From assembly GCF_028598805.1 (NCBI RefSeq), contig NZ_JAQRFI010000025.1, forward strand, positions 1 to 64,000: 64,000 nucleotides of DNA. The letters are read 5' to 3'. The translations under genes were made by a program, and so were the position numbers. Positions 17,487 through 27,286 of this stretch are shown here, piece after piece. Below the pieces are notes generated by a model. It was given only the letters and a program-made list of their open reading frames with translations, searched no databases and was not told where the DNA came from. Source of the stretch: Xenorhabdus yunnanensis. Lineage in GTDB: Bacteria; Pseudomonadota; Gammaproteobacteria; Enterobacterales; Enterobacteriaceae. The stretch's first letter is position 1; each line of letters opens with the position of its first letter.

Positions 17487-18770
17487 ATGGCTGATAAAAA
17501 GGCTACGTTGAACATAAATGGTTCAGCTGCTATCGAACTAGACGTACTAACGCCGACCCTAGGTTCTGAAGTGATTGACGTTCGTACCCTCGGCTCAAAA
17601 GGCTTCTATACCTACGATCCTGGCTTTACTTCTACAGCTTCCTGTGAGTCGAAAATCACCTATATTGATGGCGATGAAGGCATTTTGCTACACCGTGGTT
17701 TTCCCATCGATCAGCTTGCAACGGAATCAACCTATCTGGAAGTCTGTTACATTCTGCTATACAGCGAACCACCAACATCCCAAGAATATGAAAAATTCAA
17801 AATAACGGTGACTCGCCACACTATGATCCACGAACAGATCACGCGTCTGTTCCATGGTTTCCGCCGTGATTCCCATCCAATGGCTGTACTTTGTGGTGTT
17901 ACGGGCGCATTGGCTGCCTTCTATCATGATGCTCTGGATGTCCATAATCCTCGCCATCGTGAAATCACTGCTTATCGCCTACTGTCCAAAATGCCGACTG
18001 TTGCAGCAATGTGTTACAAATATTCCCTTGGTCAGCCTTTTGTTTATCCACGCAACGATCTGTCTTATGCAGCCAACTTCCTGCACATGATGTTCTCAAC
18101 ACCGTGTGAGGAATATAAGGTTAATCCAGTATTAGAACGCGCCATGGATCGCATTTTCATTCTGCATGCGGATCATGAACAAAATGCTTCAACCTCAACG
18201 GTACGCACTGCGGGTTCTTCTGGTGCCAACCCATTCGCCTGTATTGCTGCGGGTATTGCATCCCTGTGGGGACCAGCACATGGTGGAGCAAATGAAGCCT
18301 GCTTGCGGATGCTGGAAGAGATCCAAACTGTCGAACACATTCCCGAATTCATCGCTCGCGCCAAAGACAAAAATGATTCTTTCCGTCTGATGGGCTTTGG
18401 TCATCGCGTTTACAAAAATTACGATCCGCGCGCAACCGTGATGCGTGAAACCTGCCATGAAGTTCTGAATGAACTTGGCCTGAATGACAGTCTGCTGGAA
18501 GTGGCGATGGAATTAGAACGCATTGCCCTGAACGACCCATACTTCATTGAGAAAAAACTGTATCCAAACGTCGATTTCTATTCTGGCATTATCCTGAAAG
18601 CCATGGGTATTCCATCGTCCATGTTCACCGTGATTTTCGCCATTGCCCGTACTATTGGCTGGATTGCACACTGGAATGAAATGCACGATGAAGGCTTGAA
18701 GATCGCACGTCCGCGCCAGCTTTACACTGGCCACAGTAAACGTGACTTCAAGAGCCAGTTAAAAAAATAA
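17487..18770 (+). CDS. gltA: Citrate synthase (type II)
   Basis: 427 residues, the normal length of the hexameric NADH-sensitive enzyme. It condenses acetyl-CoA with oxaloacetate. Visible signatures are [21 protein letters not shown] at the start, [26 protein letters not shown] with an active-site His, [14 protein letters not shown] with the second His, and the catalytic Asp region [14 protein letters not shown]. The RBS AAGGAGATG lies just upstream of the ATG. Divergent from the sdh-suc operon. Confidence 0.98.
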   Translation: MADKKATLNINGSAAIELDVLTPTLGSEVIDVRTLGSKGFYTYDPGFTSTASCESKITYIDGDEGILLHRGFPIDQLATESTYLEVCYILLYSEPPTSQEYEKFKITVTRHTMIHEQITRLFHGFRRDSHPMAVLCGVTGALAAFYHDALDVHNPRHREITAYRLLSKMPTVAAMCYKYSLGQPFVYPRNDLSYAANFLHMMFSTPCEEYKVNPVLERAMDRIFILHADHEQNASTSTVRTAGSSGANPFACIAAGIASLWGPAHGGANEACLRMLEEIQTVEHIPEFIARAKDKNDSFRLMGFGHRVYKNYDPRATVMRETCHEVLNELGLNDSLLEVAMELERIALNDPYFIEKKLYPNVDFYSGIILKAMGIPSSMFTVIFAIARTIGWIAHWNEMHDEGLKIARPRQLYTGHSKRDFKSQLKK

Positions 18771-18838
18771 TTTAGTCACTCCAATCACACTATTCATATT
18801 CTGAATATGTGTATTTCTGCACCTCTCATATCAGTTTT

Positions 18839-18868
18839 ACCCTGATATCAGGGGTGTAGTTTTTTATG
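18839..18868 (+). terminator. Terminator of gltA
   Basis: ACCCTGATATCAGGGGT (18839-18855) folds as ACCCTGA/TCAGGGG, followed by GTAGTTTTTT about 70 nt after the gltA stop. A rho-independent terminator. Confidence 0.75.
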
Positions 18869-18983
18869 GTTCGATATCAACTAATTGTTTTAAAACTAGT
18901 TTTAATAACGAAAAGAATATACAAGCAGTAGGAATTCAAGCGATAGCGATGTATTTACCTTGATGGAGTACGCACAAATGCCT

Positions 18984-19796
18984 TTATCTCTCTGAACCCG
19001 CCATATATTCCCTTGGCGGCCTCCCCATAGCTTTGCGGAAAAACGTCACAAACGCACTATCATTGGCAAAACCGAGTTCCTGTGCAACATAGGACAAAGT
19101 TTTGTTCTGTGCCAGCAACTCTATTGCCTTTACCAATCGCCATTGCTGTCGCCATTGTTGGTAATTCATTCCTGTTTCACGCTGAAATATCCGGGTAATC
19201 GTTTTCTCGCTGGCGCCAATATAAGTTGCTAATACGTTCAACGATGGCGGCAATTGCTCAAATGATAAACGTGCTAAACGCCGATCAGACGGCAACTGTA
19301 ATAAAGTCGGTTCCCTACGTGCCTCACGGATTTCATCAAAAAAGACTGCCAACAAATTTTTCCCTTTTCCCTGATACCAATCAGAGTCGAAAGAAGATAT
19401 AGCTATACGCTCCAAAAGCGCCTGCAACAGTGGCGTGGCTTCCAACACTTCACTTTGTGTCGAAATTAACGCTATTCCAGAAACATTCGGATAGTGAGCG
19501 TTCAAATAATGAGTATCAAAATAAATAGAGCGGTAGCCTACCGAGCCACGCATTTCTGCCCGATGCTGTGTTTTCGGAGGTATCCATGCCATTCTGGTTG
19601 GCGGCAGAATAGAGAGCTGATTTGCCAATGTAATCTTGATACAGCCCCGTTTGGTAAATAACAATTGTCCCATATCATGCTGATGAAAACCTGAATCGTG
19701 TTGTCCCATCTCTGCTGCGATCCCTACCACTGGCACATTCAAGCTATCATTCAAACTATCAGGATCAAAATGATCACTTTGTTGCAGCCACGCCAT
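18984..19796 (-). CDS. AraC-family regulator, NimR-like
   Basis: 270 residues. The N-terminal half is a cupin sensor domain (GQHDSGFHQHDMGQLLFTKRG, WIPPKTQHRAEMRG), with two AraC-type helix-turn-helix units at the C-terminus (LNVLATYIGASEKTITRIFQRETG and LSYVAQELGFANDSAFVTFFRKAMGRPPREY). The architecture matches the group containing E. coli NimR, which controls a divergent efflux gene. It is divergent from the MFS gene at 19919 with 122 nt between, and most likely represses or activates that exporter in response to a toxic ligand. Confidence 0.85.
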   Translation of the reverse strand: MAWLQQSDHFDPDSLNDSLNVPVVGIAAEMGQHDSGFHQHDMGQLLFTKRGCIKITLANQLSILPPTRMAWIPPKTQHRAEMRGSVGYRSIYFDTHYLNAHYPNVSGIALISTQSEVLEATPLLQALLERIAISSFDSDWYQGKGKNLLAVFFDEIREARREPTLLQLPSDRRLARLSFEQLPPSLNVLATYIGASEKTITRIFQRETGMNYQQWRQQWRLVKAIELLAQNKTLSYVAQELGFANDSAFVTFFRKAMGRPPREYMAGSER

Positions 19797-19918
19797 GTTA
19801 CTCCCCCTAATTCAATGTCTGATTAAATAAATAATTTGTCTTTATTATCATAAAAAGACAGCAATCAGAATGCTAACCTTTCGAGCCATTACTCACTTAT
19901 TTATCAGAAGAAAAAATC

Positions 19919-21058
19919 ATGCAAACTAAACCATCACTTTGGCTCGCCATTGCCTTGATGATGTTTCCGCAAATCGTAGAAACCATCTATAGTCCTGCAT
20001 TAACCAATATCGCCGATGGATTTTCGGTTAGCTCAGAGCAAGCCGCTCAAACATTATCACTCTACTTCTTTGCTTTTGCCCTCGGTGTTGTCGTCTGGGG
20101 GTGCATGTGTGATGTGATTGGCAGACGTCCGACTATCATTGCCGGCCTGTCACTCTATGGCCTCGCTTCCCTGCTGGCATTGTTGACACAACAATTCTGG
20201 TTACTACTCGTTGCCAGAATGTTGTCTGCTTTCGGCGCAGCAGTTGGCTCTGTCGGTACACAAACTATTATGCGTGATACTTATCGTGGAGAAGAATTGG
20301 CGTGCGTCTTTTCTATCATGGGTATTGCCTTAGCTGCCAGCCCTGCCATTGGTATGCTTAGCGGCTCAACATTAAACTATTTTTCTGGCTATAAAGCAGT
20401 CTTTTCCGGGCTAACCATTTTGGCGATTATCCTGACTGGTTGGTCTATCGCTCGGCTACCAGAAACTCGACCAATTAACGTGACAAAAGTGTCTTTATTC
20501 AGCACTGCAATAATGATGCTCAAAGATATCTCAATTTGGCGAAATGCGTTTTTAATCGCATTTTTCAATATTTGTTTGTTCAGTTACTACCAATTAGCAC
20601 CATTCCGTTTTGAACAATTGGGAATATCACAGGAAACATTTGGTTATACTGGCTTGTTAATGACTTTCGGGGCTGGGCTAGGCTCTTTATTAAACAAATA
20701 CCTATTAAAACAACAATGGATATCTGCCAAATTAGTCACACTCGCTTCATTGATTAGCCTACTGAGTGGAAGCGGTGTATACCTGCTCGAAAATAGCTGG
20801 TTCTTTATTTTTCCAATGTTGGGGATCGTCATCGCTTATGGACTGGCTATTCCGAATATTCTGGCTTCTGCATTAACCAACTATTCAGAGCGATTGGGCA
20901 CTGCTGGTGCTTTACTAGGATTGTTTTACTATTTACTACTGGGCCTTGGTTTGGCATTGGCAGGCTGGAGTCAAGCATTGGGTTGTGTACTGATTTTTTG
21001 TGGGATCAGCATGATTGTTTTGTCCCTTGTTCAAACATCCCTTTTTAAACAAAGATAA
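19919..21058 (+). CDS. MFS drug efflux transporter, Bcr/CflA type
   Basis: 379 residues with 12 membrane segments. The A-motif between helices 2 and 3 reads WGCMCDVIGRRP, and SAFGAAVGSVGTQTIMRDTY with LAASPAIGMLSG is characteristic of the Bcr/CflA subgroup of proton-driven drug exporters. Substrate unknown. It is paired divergently with the AraC regulator. Its 3' end converges on ybgI over a shared terminator. Confidence 0.85.
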   Translation: MQTKPSLWLAIALMMFPQIVETIYSPALTNIADGFSVSSEQAAQTLSLYFFAFALGVVVWGCMCDVIGRRPTIIAGLSLYGLASLLALLTQQFWLLLVARMLSAFGAAVGSVGTQTIMRDTYRGEELACVFSIMGIALAASPAIGMLSGSTLNYFSGYKAVFSGLTILAIILTGWSIARLPETRPINVTKVSLFSTAIMMLKDISIWRNAFLIAFFNICLFSYYQLAPFRFEQLGISQETFGYTGLLMTFGAGLGSLLNKYLLKQQWISAKLVTLASLISLLSGSGVYLLENSWFFIFPMLGIVIAYGLAIPNILASALTNYSERLGTAGALLGLFYYLLLGLGLALAGWSQALGCVLIFCGISMIVLSLVQTSLFKQR

Positions 21059-21102
21059 AAAGCCCCCAGCGCCCAAAATGGAAATAAAATCTGGGGGCTA
21101 TA
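21058..21102. terminator. Shared terminator between MFS gene and ybgI
   Basis: AGCCCCCAG (21061-21069) pairs with CTGGGGGCT (21091-21099) across a 21-nt loop. It lies immediately after the MFS stop and just before the converging ybgI stop. Works as a hairpin on both strands, though U-runs are short. Confidence 0.7.
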
Positions 21103-21106
21103 TAGA

Positions 21107-21850
21107 TTAAGCCGGATTAGGAATATCGATGAAAGTCACATCCAACCCATAATTATTCACCAGCCATTCGCCAAGCGCTTTGATACCATAGCGCTCAGTT
21201 GCATGATGCCCTGCCGCAAAAAAATGCAGTCCCATTTCACGGGCAACATGGATAGTCTTTTCTGATACTTCTCCCGTCACAAAGGCATCAACACCAAATT
21301 CAGCCGCCTGTTCAATAAAGCTTTGGCCGCCGCCTGTACACCATGCCAGTGTGCGGATTTCTTCGGGCGCATTATCGCCACAATACAAAACTTTTCTCTC
21401 CAGATTTTTTTCAAGGCGTTCAGTCAATTCTGCTGGCGTAATAGGCTGATCAAAAGCACCATGAGGAAGAAGAGTATCAATTTCACCTATAACCTTCACA
21501 CCCATCTGACGTGCCAATTGGACATTGTTGCCCAAAGCGGGATGGGCATCTAACGGGAGATGATAGCCATACAGGTTGATATCATTGCAGAGTAGTGTTT
21601 GCAAACGACGGCGTTTCATGCCACGGATAACAGGAGATTCATTCTTCCAAAAATATCCATGATGGACGATGACAGCATCCGCTTCAAGGCGAATGGCTTC
21701 ATCCAATAATGCCTGACAAGCTGTCACGCCAGTAACCACCCGCTGAACATGGGAACGACCTTCCACCTGTAATCCATTGGGGGCATAGTCTTGAAATTCA
21801 CGGACTCTCAATTCCGTATTGAGCACATGCTCCAATTCAATATTGTTCAT
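21107..21850 (-). CDS. ybgI: Nif3-family protein YbgI
   Basis: 247 residues from the start MNNIELEHVL. That ATG has AAGGGGA upstream, whereas the 15 extra codons that stay open further upstream do not match the family. It is the dinuclear-metal Nif3/YbgI (GTP cyclohydrolase 1 type 2 homologue) with metal ligands in DAVIVHHGYFWK and AAGHHATERYG, plus DAHPALGNN and WCTGGGQ. Its biological role is still uncertain. Synteny with ybfA and kdp is as in enterobacteria, with intervening genes missing. Confidence 0.93.
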   Translation of the reverse strand: MNNIELEHVLNTELRVREFQDYAPNGLQVEGRSHVQRVVTGVTACQALLDEAIRLEADAVIVHHGYFWKNESPVIRGMKRRRLQTLLCNDINLYGYHLPLDAHPALGNNVQLARQMGVKVIGEIDTLLPHGAFDQPITPAELTERLEKNLERKVLYCGDNAPEEIRTLAWCTGGGQSFIEQAAEFGVDAFVTGEVSEKTIHVAREMGLHFFAAGHHATERYGIKALGEWLVNNYGLDVTFIDIPNPA

Positions 21851-21947
21851 CGCATTCCCCTTGTCACTTAGCCTTTTATTCACCATAAAATACATACCTG
21901 CTATGAATTAAGTCAATTCACTCGCCAAATTGCCTATGCCCGTCATC

Positions 21948-21979
21948 TTCCAAGCCAGACTCGAAATAGATTGGATATA
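21948..21979 (-). repeat. Degraded copy C of the dispersed repeat element
   Basis: Minus strand TATATCCAATCTATTTCGAG matches the core TATACCC-ATAGATTTCRAG of copies at 9123-9146 and 33903-33922 with a few changes. Downstream it diverges. It lies in the ybgI-ybfA spacer. Confidence 0.45.
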
Positions 21980-22023
21980 AAAATCTTGGGTTATAAATGT
22001 ACGCCTTAATTACATACAAAACA

Positions 22024-22056
22024 AAACACCTCACCAGCATAAACCGGCAAGGTGTC
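22024..22056 (-). terminator. Possible ybfA terminator
   Basis: ACACCT (22026-22031) and AGGTGT (22050-22055) with inner CC/GG pairs form a hairpin which, on the minus strand, is followed by TTTTGTTTTG. It lies 140 nt after the ybfA stop, beyond a tandem repeat, so the assignment is tentative. Confidence 0.4.
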
Positions 22057-22065
22057 AAAAACGAT

Positions 22066-22121
22066 ATTCAAAGTGCTGTATTCAAGGTGCTGTATTCAAA
22101 GTGCTGTATTCAAAATACTCG
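22066..22121. repeat. 14-bp tandem repeat, three and a half copies
   Basis: Units ATTCAAAGTGCTGT, ATTCAAGGTGCTGT and ATTCAAAGTGCTGT (22066-22107), then a decayed fourth. The sequence TTCAAGGTGCTG is shared with the third unit of the tandem repeat at 56647-56706 upstream of the rtx genes, although the period differs. Non-coding. Confidence 0.85.
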
Positions 22122-22193
22122 CTCAGGCAGAAAAAACCAAGAATGGAAACCTGAGAGACGGGAAAGGTCATTAAGCTCCGTCATAATGCTGTT

Positions 22194-22403
22194 CTAGCGA
22201 TTTCGAGTACCTGAAGCTATTTCTAAACATTCCAGCCACACTGGCTTATCACTGGTTTTTATCCATACTTTATGCAGATAGCTATAAAAACGGGCCCGAT
22301 CTCGACGAAACAGCATGACAGGAAGCGCAATGACGCCCAATGATACAGCGCCAATACGCCGCAAGAGAATCTGGTGCAAAGAGTATTCACGATATATAGA
22401 CAT
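22194..22403 (-). CDS. ybfA: YbfA, small conserved protein (DUF2517)
   Basis: 69 residues from [19 protein letters not shown] 22403 has GAGGAGG at the ideal distance, whereas codons upstream of it are not conserved. [25 protein letters not shown] is the family core, and a hydrophobic stretch ([14 protein letters not shown]) suggests one membrane segment. Function unknown. It sits divergent to kdpF as in E. coli. The C-terminus ([10 protein letters not shown]) ends with TAG and differs from the E. coli end. Confidence 0.88.
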   Translation of the reverse strand: MSIYREYSLHQILLRRIGAVSLGVIALPVMLFRRDRARFYSYLHKVWIKTSDKPVWLECLEIASGTRNR

Positions 22404-22754
22404 TGATATCCTCCTCATGGGCATATCCTGTAAGATGCATAAAATTTTATCTGATAAAGTGAAAATTTACTACTCATCCGACCACTTTTTTAGTGGTATA
22501 AATCACCTTTTTTTTCTAGTTGCGTAATTTAATTACAAAACCATACTTAAAAAGAAACAAAACAAACAATTTCAAAACAAACAATTAACCATAAATTGTT
22601 TGCTACACTTGCCTTAATAATACTTTGTCGATGAATTCCTCAGGTTATTTATACTTTTTTTACGCTTTCAGGAACTCTTTTAACAACTTATTTGTATGGT
22701 CATTCCTATGCTGTAACCGGCTATTTCTTAAAGAAATAAGCAAGGAGATAAACC
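22404..22754 (+). promoter_or_regulatory. ybfA-kdpF divergent control region with KdpE operator
   Basis: The string TTTATACTTTTTTTACG at 22648-22664 reproduces the KdpE-binding site known upstream of E. coli kdpF (TTTATA, five T-rich bases, TTTACA type). It lies about 90-105 nt before the kdpF start. A separate small hairpin ACCACT/AGTGGT is at 22481-22497. No gene is seen in the spacer. Confidence 0.8.
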
Positions 22755-22844
22755 ATGAATATATACCTAATCCTTGGCATTTTTCTGGTGACGCTATTAC
22801 TGGGCTATCTAATTTATGCGTTGATGAATGCGGAGGATTTCTAA
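22755..22844 (+). CDS. kdpF: KdpF, small subunit of the K+-transporting ATPase
   Basis: A 29-residue single-helix membrane peptide, MNIYLILGIFLVTLLLGYLIYALMNAEDF in two halves: a hydrophobic helix followed by the conserved YALMNAEDF end that matches the E. coli KdpF C-terminus (YALINAEAF). The RBS AAGGAGAT precedes the ATG, and the stop abuts the kdpA start. It stabilises the KdpABC complex. It is shorter than most gene callers accept. Confidence 0.93.
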   Translation: MNIYLILGIFLVTLLLGYLIYALMNAEDF

Positions 22845-24539
22845 ATGGCAGCATCAGCTTTTTTACTGATTGCCAGCTTCTTGCTCATACTGGTTCTATT
22901 GAGCAAGCCTCTTGGCAATCTGATCGCCAGGCTCATCGAAGGAGAATTGCCTCGCTGGCTGACAAAAACAGAAATCATTCTATGGCGTTGTTGTGGCCTG
23001 CAAAAACCCGGTCACGATGTCAAAGAAATGAACTGGTGGCAATATGCACTTACGATCTTCATATTTAATATAGCGGGGCTATTGCTACTGTTTACCCTGC
23101 TGATCGGCCAAGGTCACTTACCATTGAATCCACAACATTTTGCTGGTATGAAATGGGATCTGGCACTGAATACTGCAATCAGTTTTATTACTAATACTAA
23201 TTGGCAGGCTTATAGCGGAGAGAATACCCTCAGTTACCTGAGCCAAATGGCCGGATTGACTGTTCAGAATTTTCTGTCTGCGGCAACTGGCATTTCTGTG
23301 GCTTTTGCCCTGATGCGGGCGTTTTCTCGTCAAAACACGAAAACCGTGGGAAATGCGTGGATTGACATCACACGTATTACTTTATATCTTTTACTTCCGC
23401 TTGCGATCATCCTTGCTTTGTTCTTTGTCAGTCAAGGCGTTATCCAAAATTTTTCTTCCTATGTACTCACCCACTCGCTTGAAGGACAACAACAATTAAT
23501 TCCTATGGGACCAGTTGCTTCTCAAGAGGCCATAAAACTTCTGGGCACCAATGGAGGAGGATTTTTTGGAGCAAACTCAGCCCACCCATTTGAAAATCCA
23601 ACTTCACTCAGTAACTTTGTCCAAGTTCTGGCTATTTTCTTGATCCCCTGTTCATTATGTTTCGCATTCGGTCTGGTTGTCGGAGACAATCGCCAGGGAT
23701 ATGCTTTGCTCTGGGCAATGAGCATTGTTTTCATTATTGCCGCCAGTATAGTGATGTATGCCGAAACCACAGATAACCCTCATCTCATACAGTCCAATAT
23801 CAGTAACCACTTTTTTAATATGGAAGGAAAGGAATCCCGCTTTGGTATTCTCGCCTCTTCCCTCTTTGGCGTTGTGACGACAGCCGCTTCCTGTGGTGCC
23901 GTAAATGCAATGCATGATTCCTTTACTCCACTGGGCGGCATGATACCGCTCTGGTTGATGCAGATTGGTGAAGTCATATTCGGTGGGGCAGGCTCTGGTC
24001 TTTATGGCATATTACTGTTCGTCCTGCTTGCCGTATTTATTGCAGGTTTGATGATTGGCCGGGCACCAGAATACTTAGGTAAAAAAATTGATATCCATGA
24101 CATGAAAATGGTCGCACTGGCGATTTTAGTTACCCCTTCGCTTGTTTTATTAGGAACCTCTCTGGCTATTTCAATCGATGCAGGTCGCAGCGCTATTGAA
24201 AATCCCGGCGCTCACGGCTTCACTGAAGTACTTTATGCTTTTTCATCCGCAGCCAATAACAACGGCAGTGCCTTTGCCGGACTAAATGCCAACAGCGTCT
24301 TTTATAACCTGCTGTTGGGGATAACCATGTTTCTTGGACGTTTTGGCATCATTCTGCCTGTTCTGGCCATCGCTGGTTCCATGGTTAACAAAAAACGCCA
24401 GCCTATTAGCAGTGGCACTTTACCGACCCACGGTTCCCTCTTTATTGGATTATTAATTCTGGTCATTTTACTGATTGGTGCTCTCACATTTATCCCTGCT
24501 CTGGCTCTTGGCCCTATCGCAGAACACCTACAACTTTGA
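22845..24539 (+). CDS. kdpA: K+-transporting ATPase subunit A (channel-like)
   Basis: 564 residues, ten or so membrane segments, homologous to four-fold SKT K+ channels. Selectivity-filter-like loops are visible at [46 protein letters not shown] and [13 protein letters not shown]. It binds and conducts K+ into the KdpFABC pump. It starts directly after the kdpF stop. Confidence 0.97.
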   Translation: MAASAFLLIASFLLILVLLSKPLGNLIARLIEGELPRWLTKTEIILWRCCGLQKPGHDVKEMNWWQYALTIFIFNIAGLLLLFTLLIGQGHLPLNPQHFAGMKWDLALNTAISFITNTNWQAYSGENTLSYLSQMAGLTVQNFLSAATGISVAFALMRAFSRQNTKTVGNAWIDITRITLYLLLPLAIILALFFVSQGVIQNFSSYVLTHSLEGQQQLIPMGPVASQEAIKLLGTNGGGFFGANSAHPFENPTSLSNFVQVLAIFLIPCSLCFAFGLVVGDNRQGYALLWAMSIVFIIAASIVMYAETTDNPHLIQSNISNHFFNMEGKESRFGILASSLFGVVTTAASCGAVNAMHDSFTPLGGMIPLWLMQIGEVIFGGAGSGLYGILLFVLLAVFIAGLMIGRAPEYLGKKIDIHDMKMVALAILVTPSLVLLGTSLAISIDAGRSAIENPGAHGFTEVLYAFSSAANNNGSAFAGLNANSVFYNLLLGITMFLGRFGIILPVLAIAGSMVNKKRQPISSGTLPTHGSLFIGLLILVILLIGALTFIPALALGPIAEHLQL

Positions 24540-24577
24540 CCGTGAAAGTATGAGATAAAAAGAGTGTGAGGTAAAAT

Positions 24578-26641
24578 ATGAAAAATAAACCACAAGTATT
24601 ATTTGAACCCACTTTGATTCGCCAGGCACTTATCGACTCGTTAAAAAAATGCCATCCGGCTCGACAATGGCGCAATCCGGTCATGTTCGTTGTTTATGTG
24701 GGAAGTTGCCTGACTACCGCATTATGGATTGGCATATTAATGGGACAATTAACGGGCAACATGCTATTTACCGGAGCCATTGCTCTCTGGTTATGGATTA
24801 CCGTACTGTTTGCCAACTTTGCAGAAGCACTAGCGGAAGGACGTAGCAAAGCCCAAGCATCCAGCCTGAAAAGCATAAAAAAAACCAGTTGGGCGATCAA
24901 ACTGGCATCATCCAGCCGTGAAGCCGTAAAAGAAAAAGTCACTTCTGACACTTTGCGTAAAGGGGACATCGTGCTGGTGGAGGCGGGAGAAACTATTCCT
25001 TGTGATGGTGAAATCCTTGAAGGAGGGGCTTCCGTTGATGAAAGCGCCATTACAGGGGAATCTGCGCCGGTTATCCGCGAATCAGGGGGCGATTTTTCCT
25101 CTGTCACTGGAGGTACGCGAGTTTTATCAGATTGGCTAATCATCGAATGTACAGTCAATCCGGGCGAAACCTTTTTAGACAGAATGATTTCAATGGTTGA
25201 AGGAGCTAAGCGACGTAAAACACCAAATGAAATAGCCCTCACTATTTTGCTTACTGCACTAACCATTATTTTCTTGCTGGTCTGTGTAAGCCTACTGCCT
25301 TTTTCCTTGTTCAGCGTCCAAGCCAATCACTCTGGTGCGCCCATTACACTCACTGTATTGATTGCCTTACTGGTTTGCCTGATCCCCACTACCATTGGCG
25401 GATTACTGTCAGCCATTGGTGTTGCCGGTATGAGCCGTATGTTGGGAGCCAATGTCATCGCCACCAGTGGGCGTGCTATTGAAGCGGCTGGAGATGTGGA
25501 TGTTCTGCTACTCGATAAAACTGGCACGATTACACTCGGAAACCGTCAGGCATCTCAATTTTTACCTGCGCCGGGCGTAACAGAGCGACAGTTAGCTGAT
25601 GCTGCTCAACTCTCTTCGTTTGCAGATGAAACACCGGAAGGGCGCAGCATCGTCATCTTGGCAAAACAACGTTTCAATATGCGTGAACGAGATCTGCGAG
25701 AATTAAAAGCCACATTCATTCCTTTCTCTGCCATGACACGCATGAGCGGAGTCAATATTGATAATCGCATGATCCGCAAAGGCGCTGTCGATGCCATTCG
25801 TCGCTATATTGAAGCCAACCACAGCCATTTCCCTGATGTGATTGATCATTTGGTACAGCAAGTCGCATATAAAGGAGGAACCCCATTGGTTGTTGCTGAA
25901 AATCAGCGGGTCTTGGGAGTTGTCGCCTTAAAAGATATTGTGAAAGGCGGGATTAAAGAACGCTTCACTGAAATGCGTAAAATGGGAATCAAGACCGTCA
26001 TGATTACAGGTGACAATCACCTGACTGCTGCAGCCATTGCAGCCGAAGCTGGGGTTGATGATTTTCTGGCAGAAGCCACTCCCGAAGCGAAACTCGCCCT
26101 GATCCGCCAATACCAGTCCGAAGGGCGTCTGGTTGCCATGACTGGCGATGGTACAAACGATGCACCAGCGCTGGCACAAGCAGATGTTGCCGTTGCTATG
26201 AATTCAGGTACACAGGCAGCAAAAGAAGCAGGCAATATGGTTGACTTGGATTCCAACCCTACCAAGTTGATTGAAGTTGTACATATTGGCAAACAGATGT
26301 TAATGACCCGCGGTGCTTTGACAACATTCAGCATTGCCAATGATATTGCTAAATATTTCGCCATCATTCCCGCCGCTTTTTCAGTTACATATCCACAACT
26401 TAATGCGTTGAACATCATGCACCTTCATTCTCCGGAATCTGCGGTACTGTCTGCTGTTATCTTCAATGCGATAATCATAATCTTTCTGCTGCCATTAGCG
26501 CTAAAAGGCGTCAGTTACCGCCCAATGAACGCATTGTCACTCTTGCGCCGAAACCTATGGATATACGGCCTTGGCGGTTTGCTTGTACCTTTTATCGGTA
26601 TTAAGCTCATTGATATATTGCTCACAACCTTAATTTTTTAA
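24578..26641 (+). CDS. kdpB: K+-transporting P-type ATPase subunit B
   Basis: 687 residues. It is the energy-coupling P-type ATPase: actuator motif ITGESAPV (TGES), phosphorylation site [12 protein letters not shown] with Asp313, nucleotide-binding KGAVD, and hinge [17 protein letters not shown]. The [17 protein letters not shown] tail is typical of KdpB. It drives K+ uptake through KdpA at low external K+. Confidence 0.98.
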   Translation: MKNKPQVLFEPTLIRQALIDSLKKCHPARQWRNPVMFVVYVGSCLTTALWIGILMGQLTGNMLFTGAIALWLWITVLFANFAEALAEGRSKAQASSLKSIKKTSWAIKLASSSREAVKEKVTSDTLRKGDIVLVEAGETIPCDGEILEGGASVDESAITGESAPVIRESGGDFSSVTGGTRVLSDWLIIECTVNPGETFLDRMISMVEGAKRRKTPNEIALTILLTALTIIFLLVCVSLLPFSLFSVQANHSGAPITLTVLIALLVCLIPTTIGGLLSAIGVAGMSRMLGANVIATSGRAIEAAGDVDVLLLDKTGTITLGNRQASQFLPAPGVTERQLADAAQLSSFADETPEGRSIVILAKQRFNMRERDLRELKATFIPFSAMTRMSGVNIDNRMIRKGAVDAIRRYIEANHSHFPDVIDHLVQQVAYKGGTPLVVAENQRVLGVVALKDIVKGGIKERFTEMRKMGIKTVMITGDNHLTAAAIAAEAGVDDFLAEATPEAKLALIRQYQSEGRLVAMTGDGTNDAPALAQADVAVAMNSGTQAAKEAGNMVDLDSNPTKLIEVVHIGKQMLMTRGALTTFSIANDIAKYFAIIPAAFSVTYPQLNALNIMHLHSPESAVLSAVIFNAIIIIFLLPLALKGVSYRPMNALSLLRRNLWIYGLGGLLVPFIGIKLIDILLTTLIF

Positions 26642-26701
26642 CTGACGATCTTTAATTAATCTGCATTTAAATAATCAGGCCTTCAAATAAGGTGATGAAA
26701 A

Positions 26702-27283
26702 ATGATCTGGTTACGTTCTTCCATTGTTCTGCTGACATTTCTTAGCTTAATCACTGGCATCGCCTATCCATTACTGGTGACGGGAATATCAGAATTTTTA
26801 TTTCCTCATCAAGCCAAAGGATCGCTAATAGAGCAGAATGGCAAATTCGTGGGCTCTGAATTAATTGGTCAAAATTTTACTAAACCCATCTATTTTCATG
26901 GCCGGCCCTCCATGACAGCCGAGAAACCGTACAACACCCTGTCATCAGGGGGCAGTAATCTCGCTGTGACCAATCCTGAACTGAAAAACAAAATAGACCA
27001 AAACATTATCCGGGTAAGTTTATTCAATCATCCGCAAAAATATTCGATCCCCGTTGATTTAATCATGGCATCCGGTAGCGGACTCGATCCCCATATATCC
27101 CCAGAAGCCGCTGAATTTCAGGCACCACGTGTAGCGATAGCCCGTAACATGCCACTCGGAGTCATTCATAAACTCATCAAGCAGCATATTCAACATCCCC
27201 TGCTGGAATATATGGGAAGGCCTATAGTCAATGTACTGGAGCTGAATCTGGCGTTGGATAACCTAAACCCACAAGGCAAATAA
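26702..27283 (+). CDS. kdpC: K+-transporting ATPase subunit C
   Basis: 193 residues with one N-terminal membrane helix (SSIVLLTFLSLITGIAYPLLVTG) and a soluble periplasmic domain. GSELIGQNFTKPIYFHGRPS and SGSGLDPHISPEAAEFQ are the family signatures. It assembles KdpFABC and raises K+/ATP affinity. kdpD follows after 3 nt. Confidence 0.97.
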   Translation: MIWLRSSIVLLTFLSLITGIAYPLLVTGISEFLFPHQAKGSLIEQNGKFVGSELIGQNFTKPIYFHGRPSMTAEKPYNTLSSGGSNLAVTNPELKNKIDQNIIRVSLFNHPQKYSIPVDLIMASGSGLDPHISPEAAEFQAPRVAIARNMPLGVIHKLIKQHIQHPLLEYMGRPIVNVLELNLALDNLNPQGK

Positions 27284-27286
27284 GAT

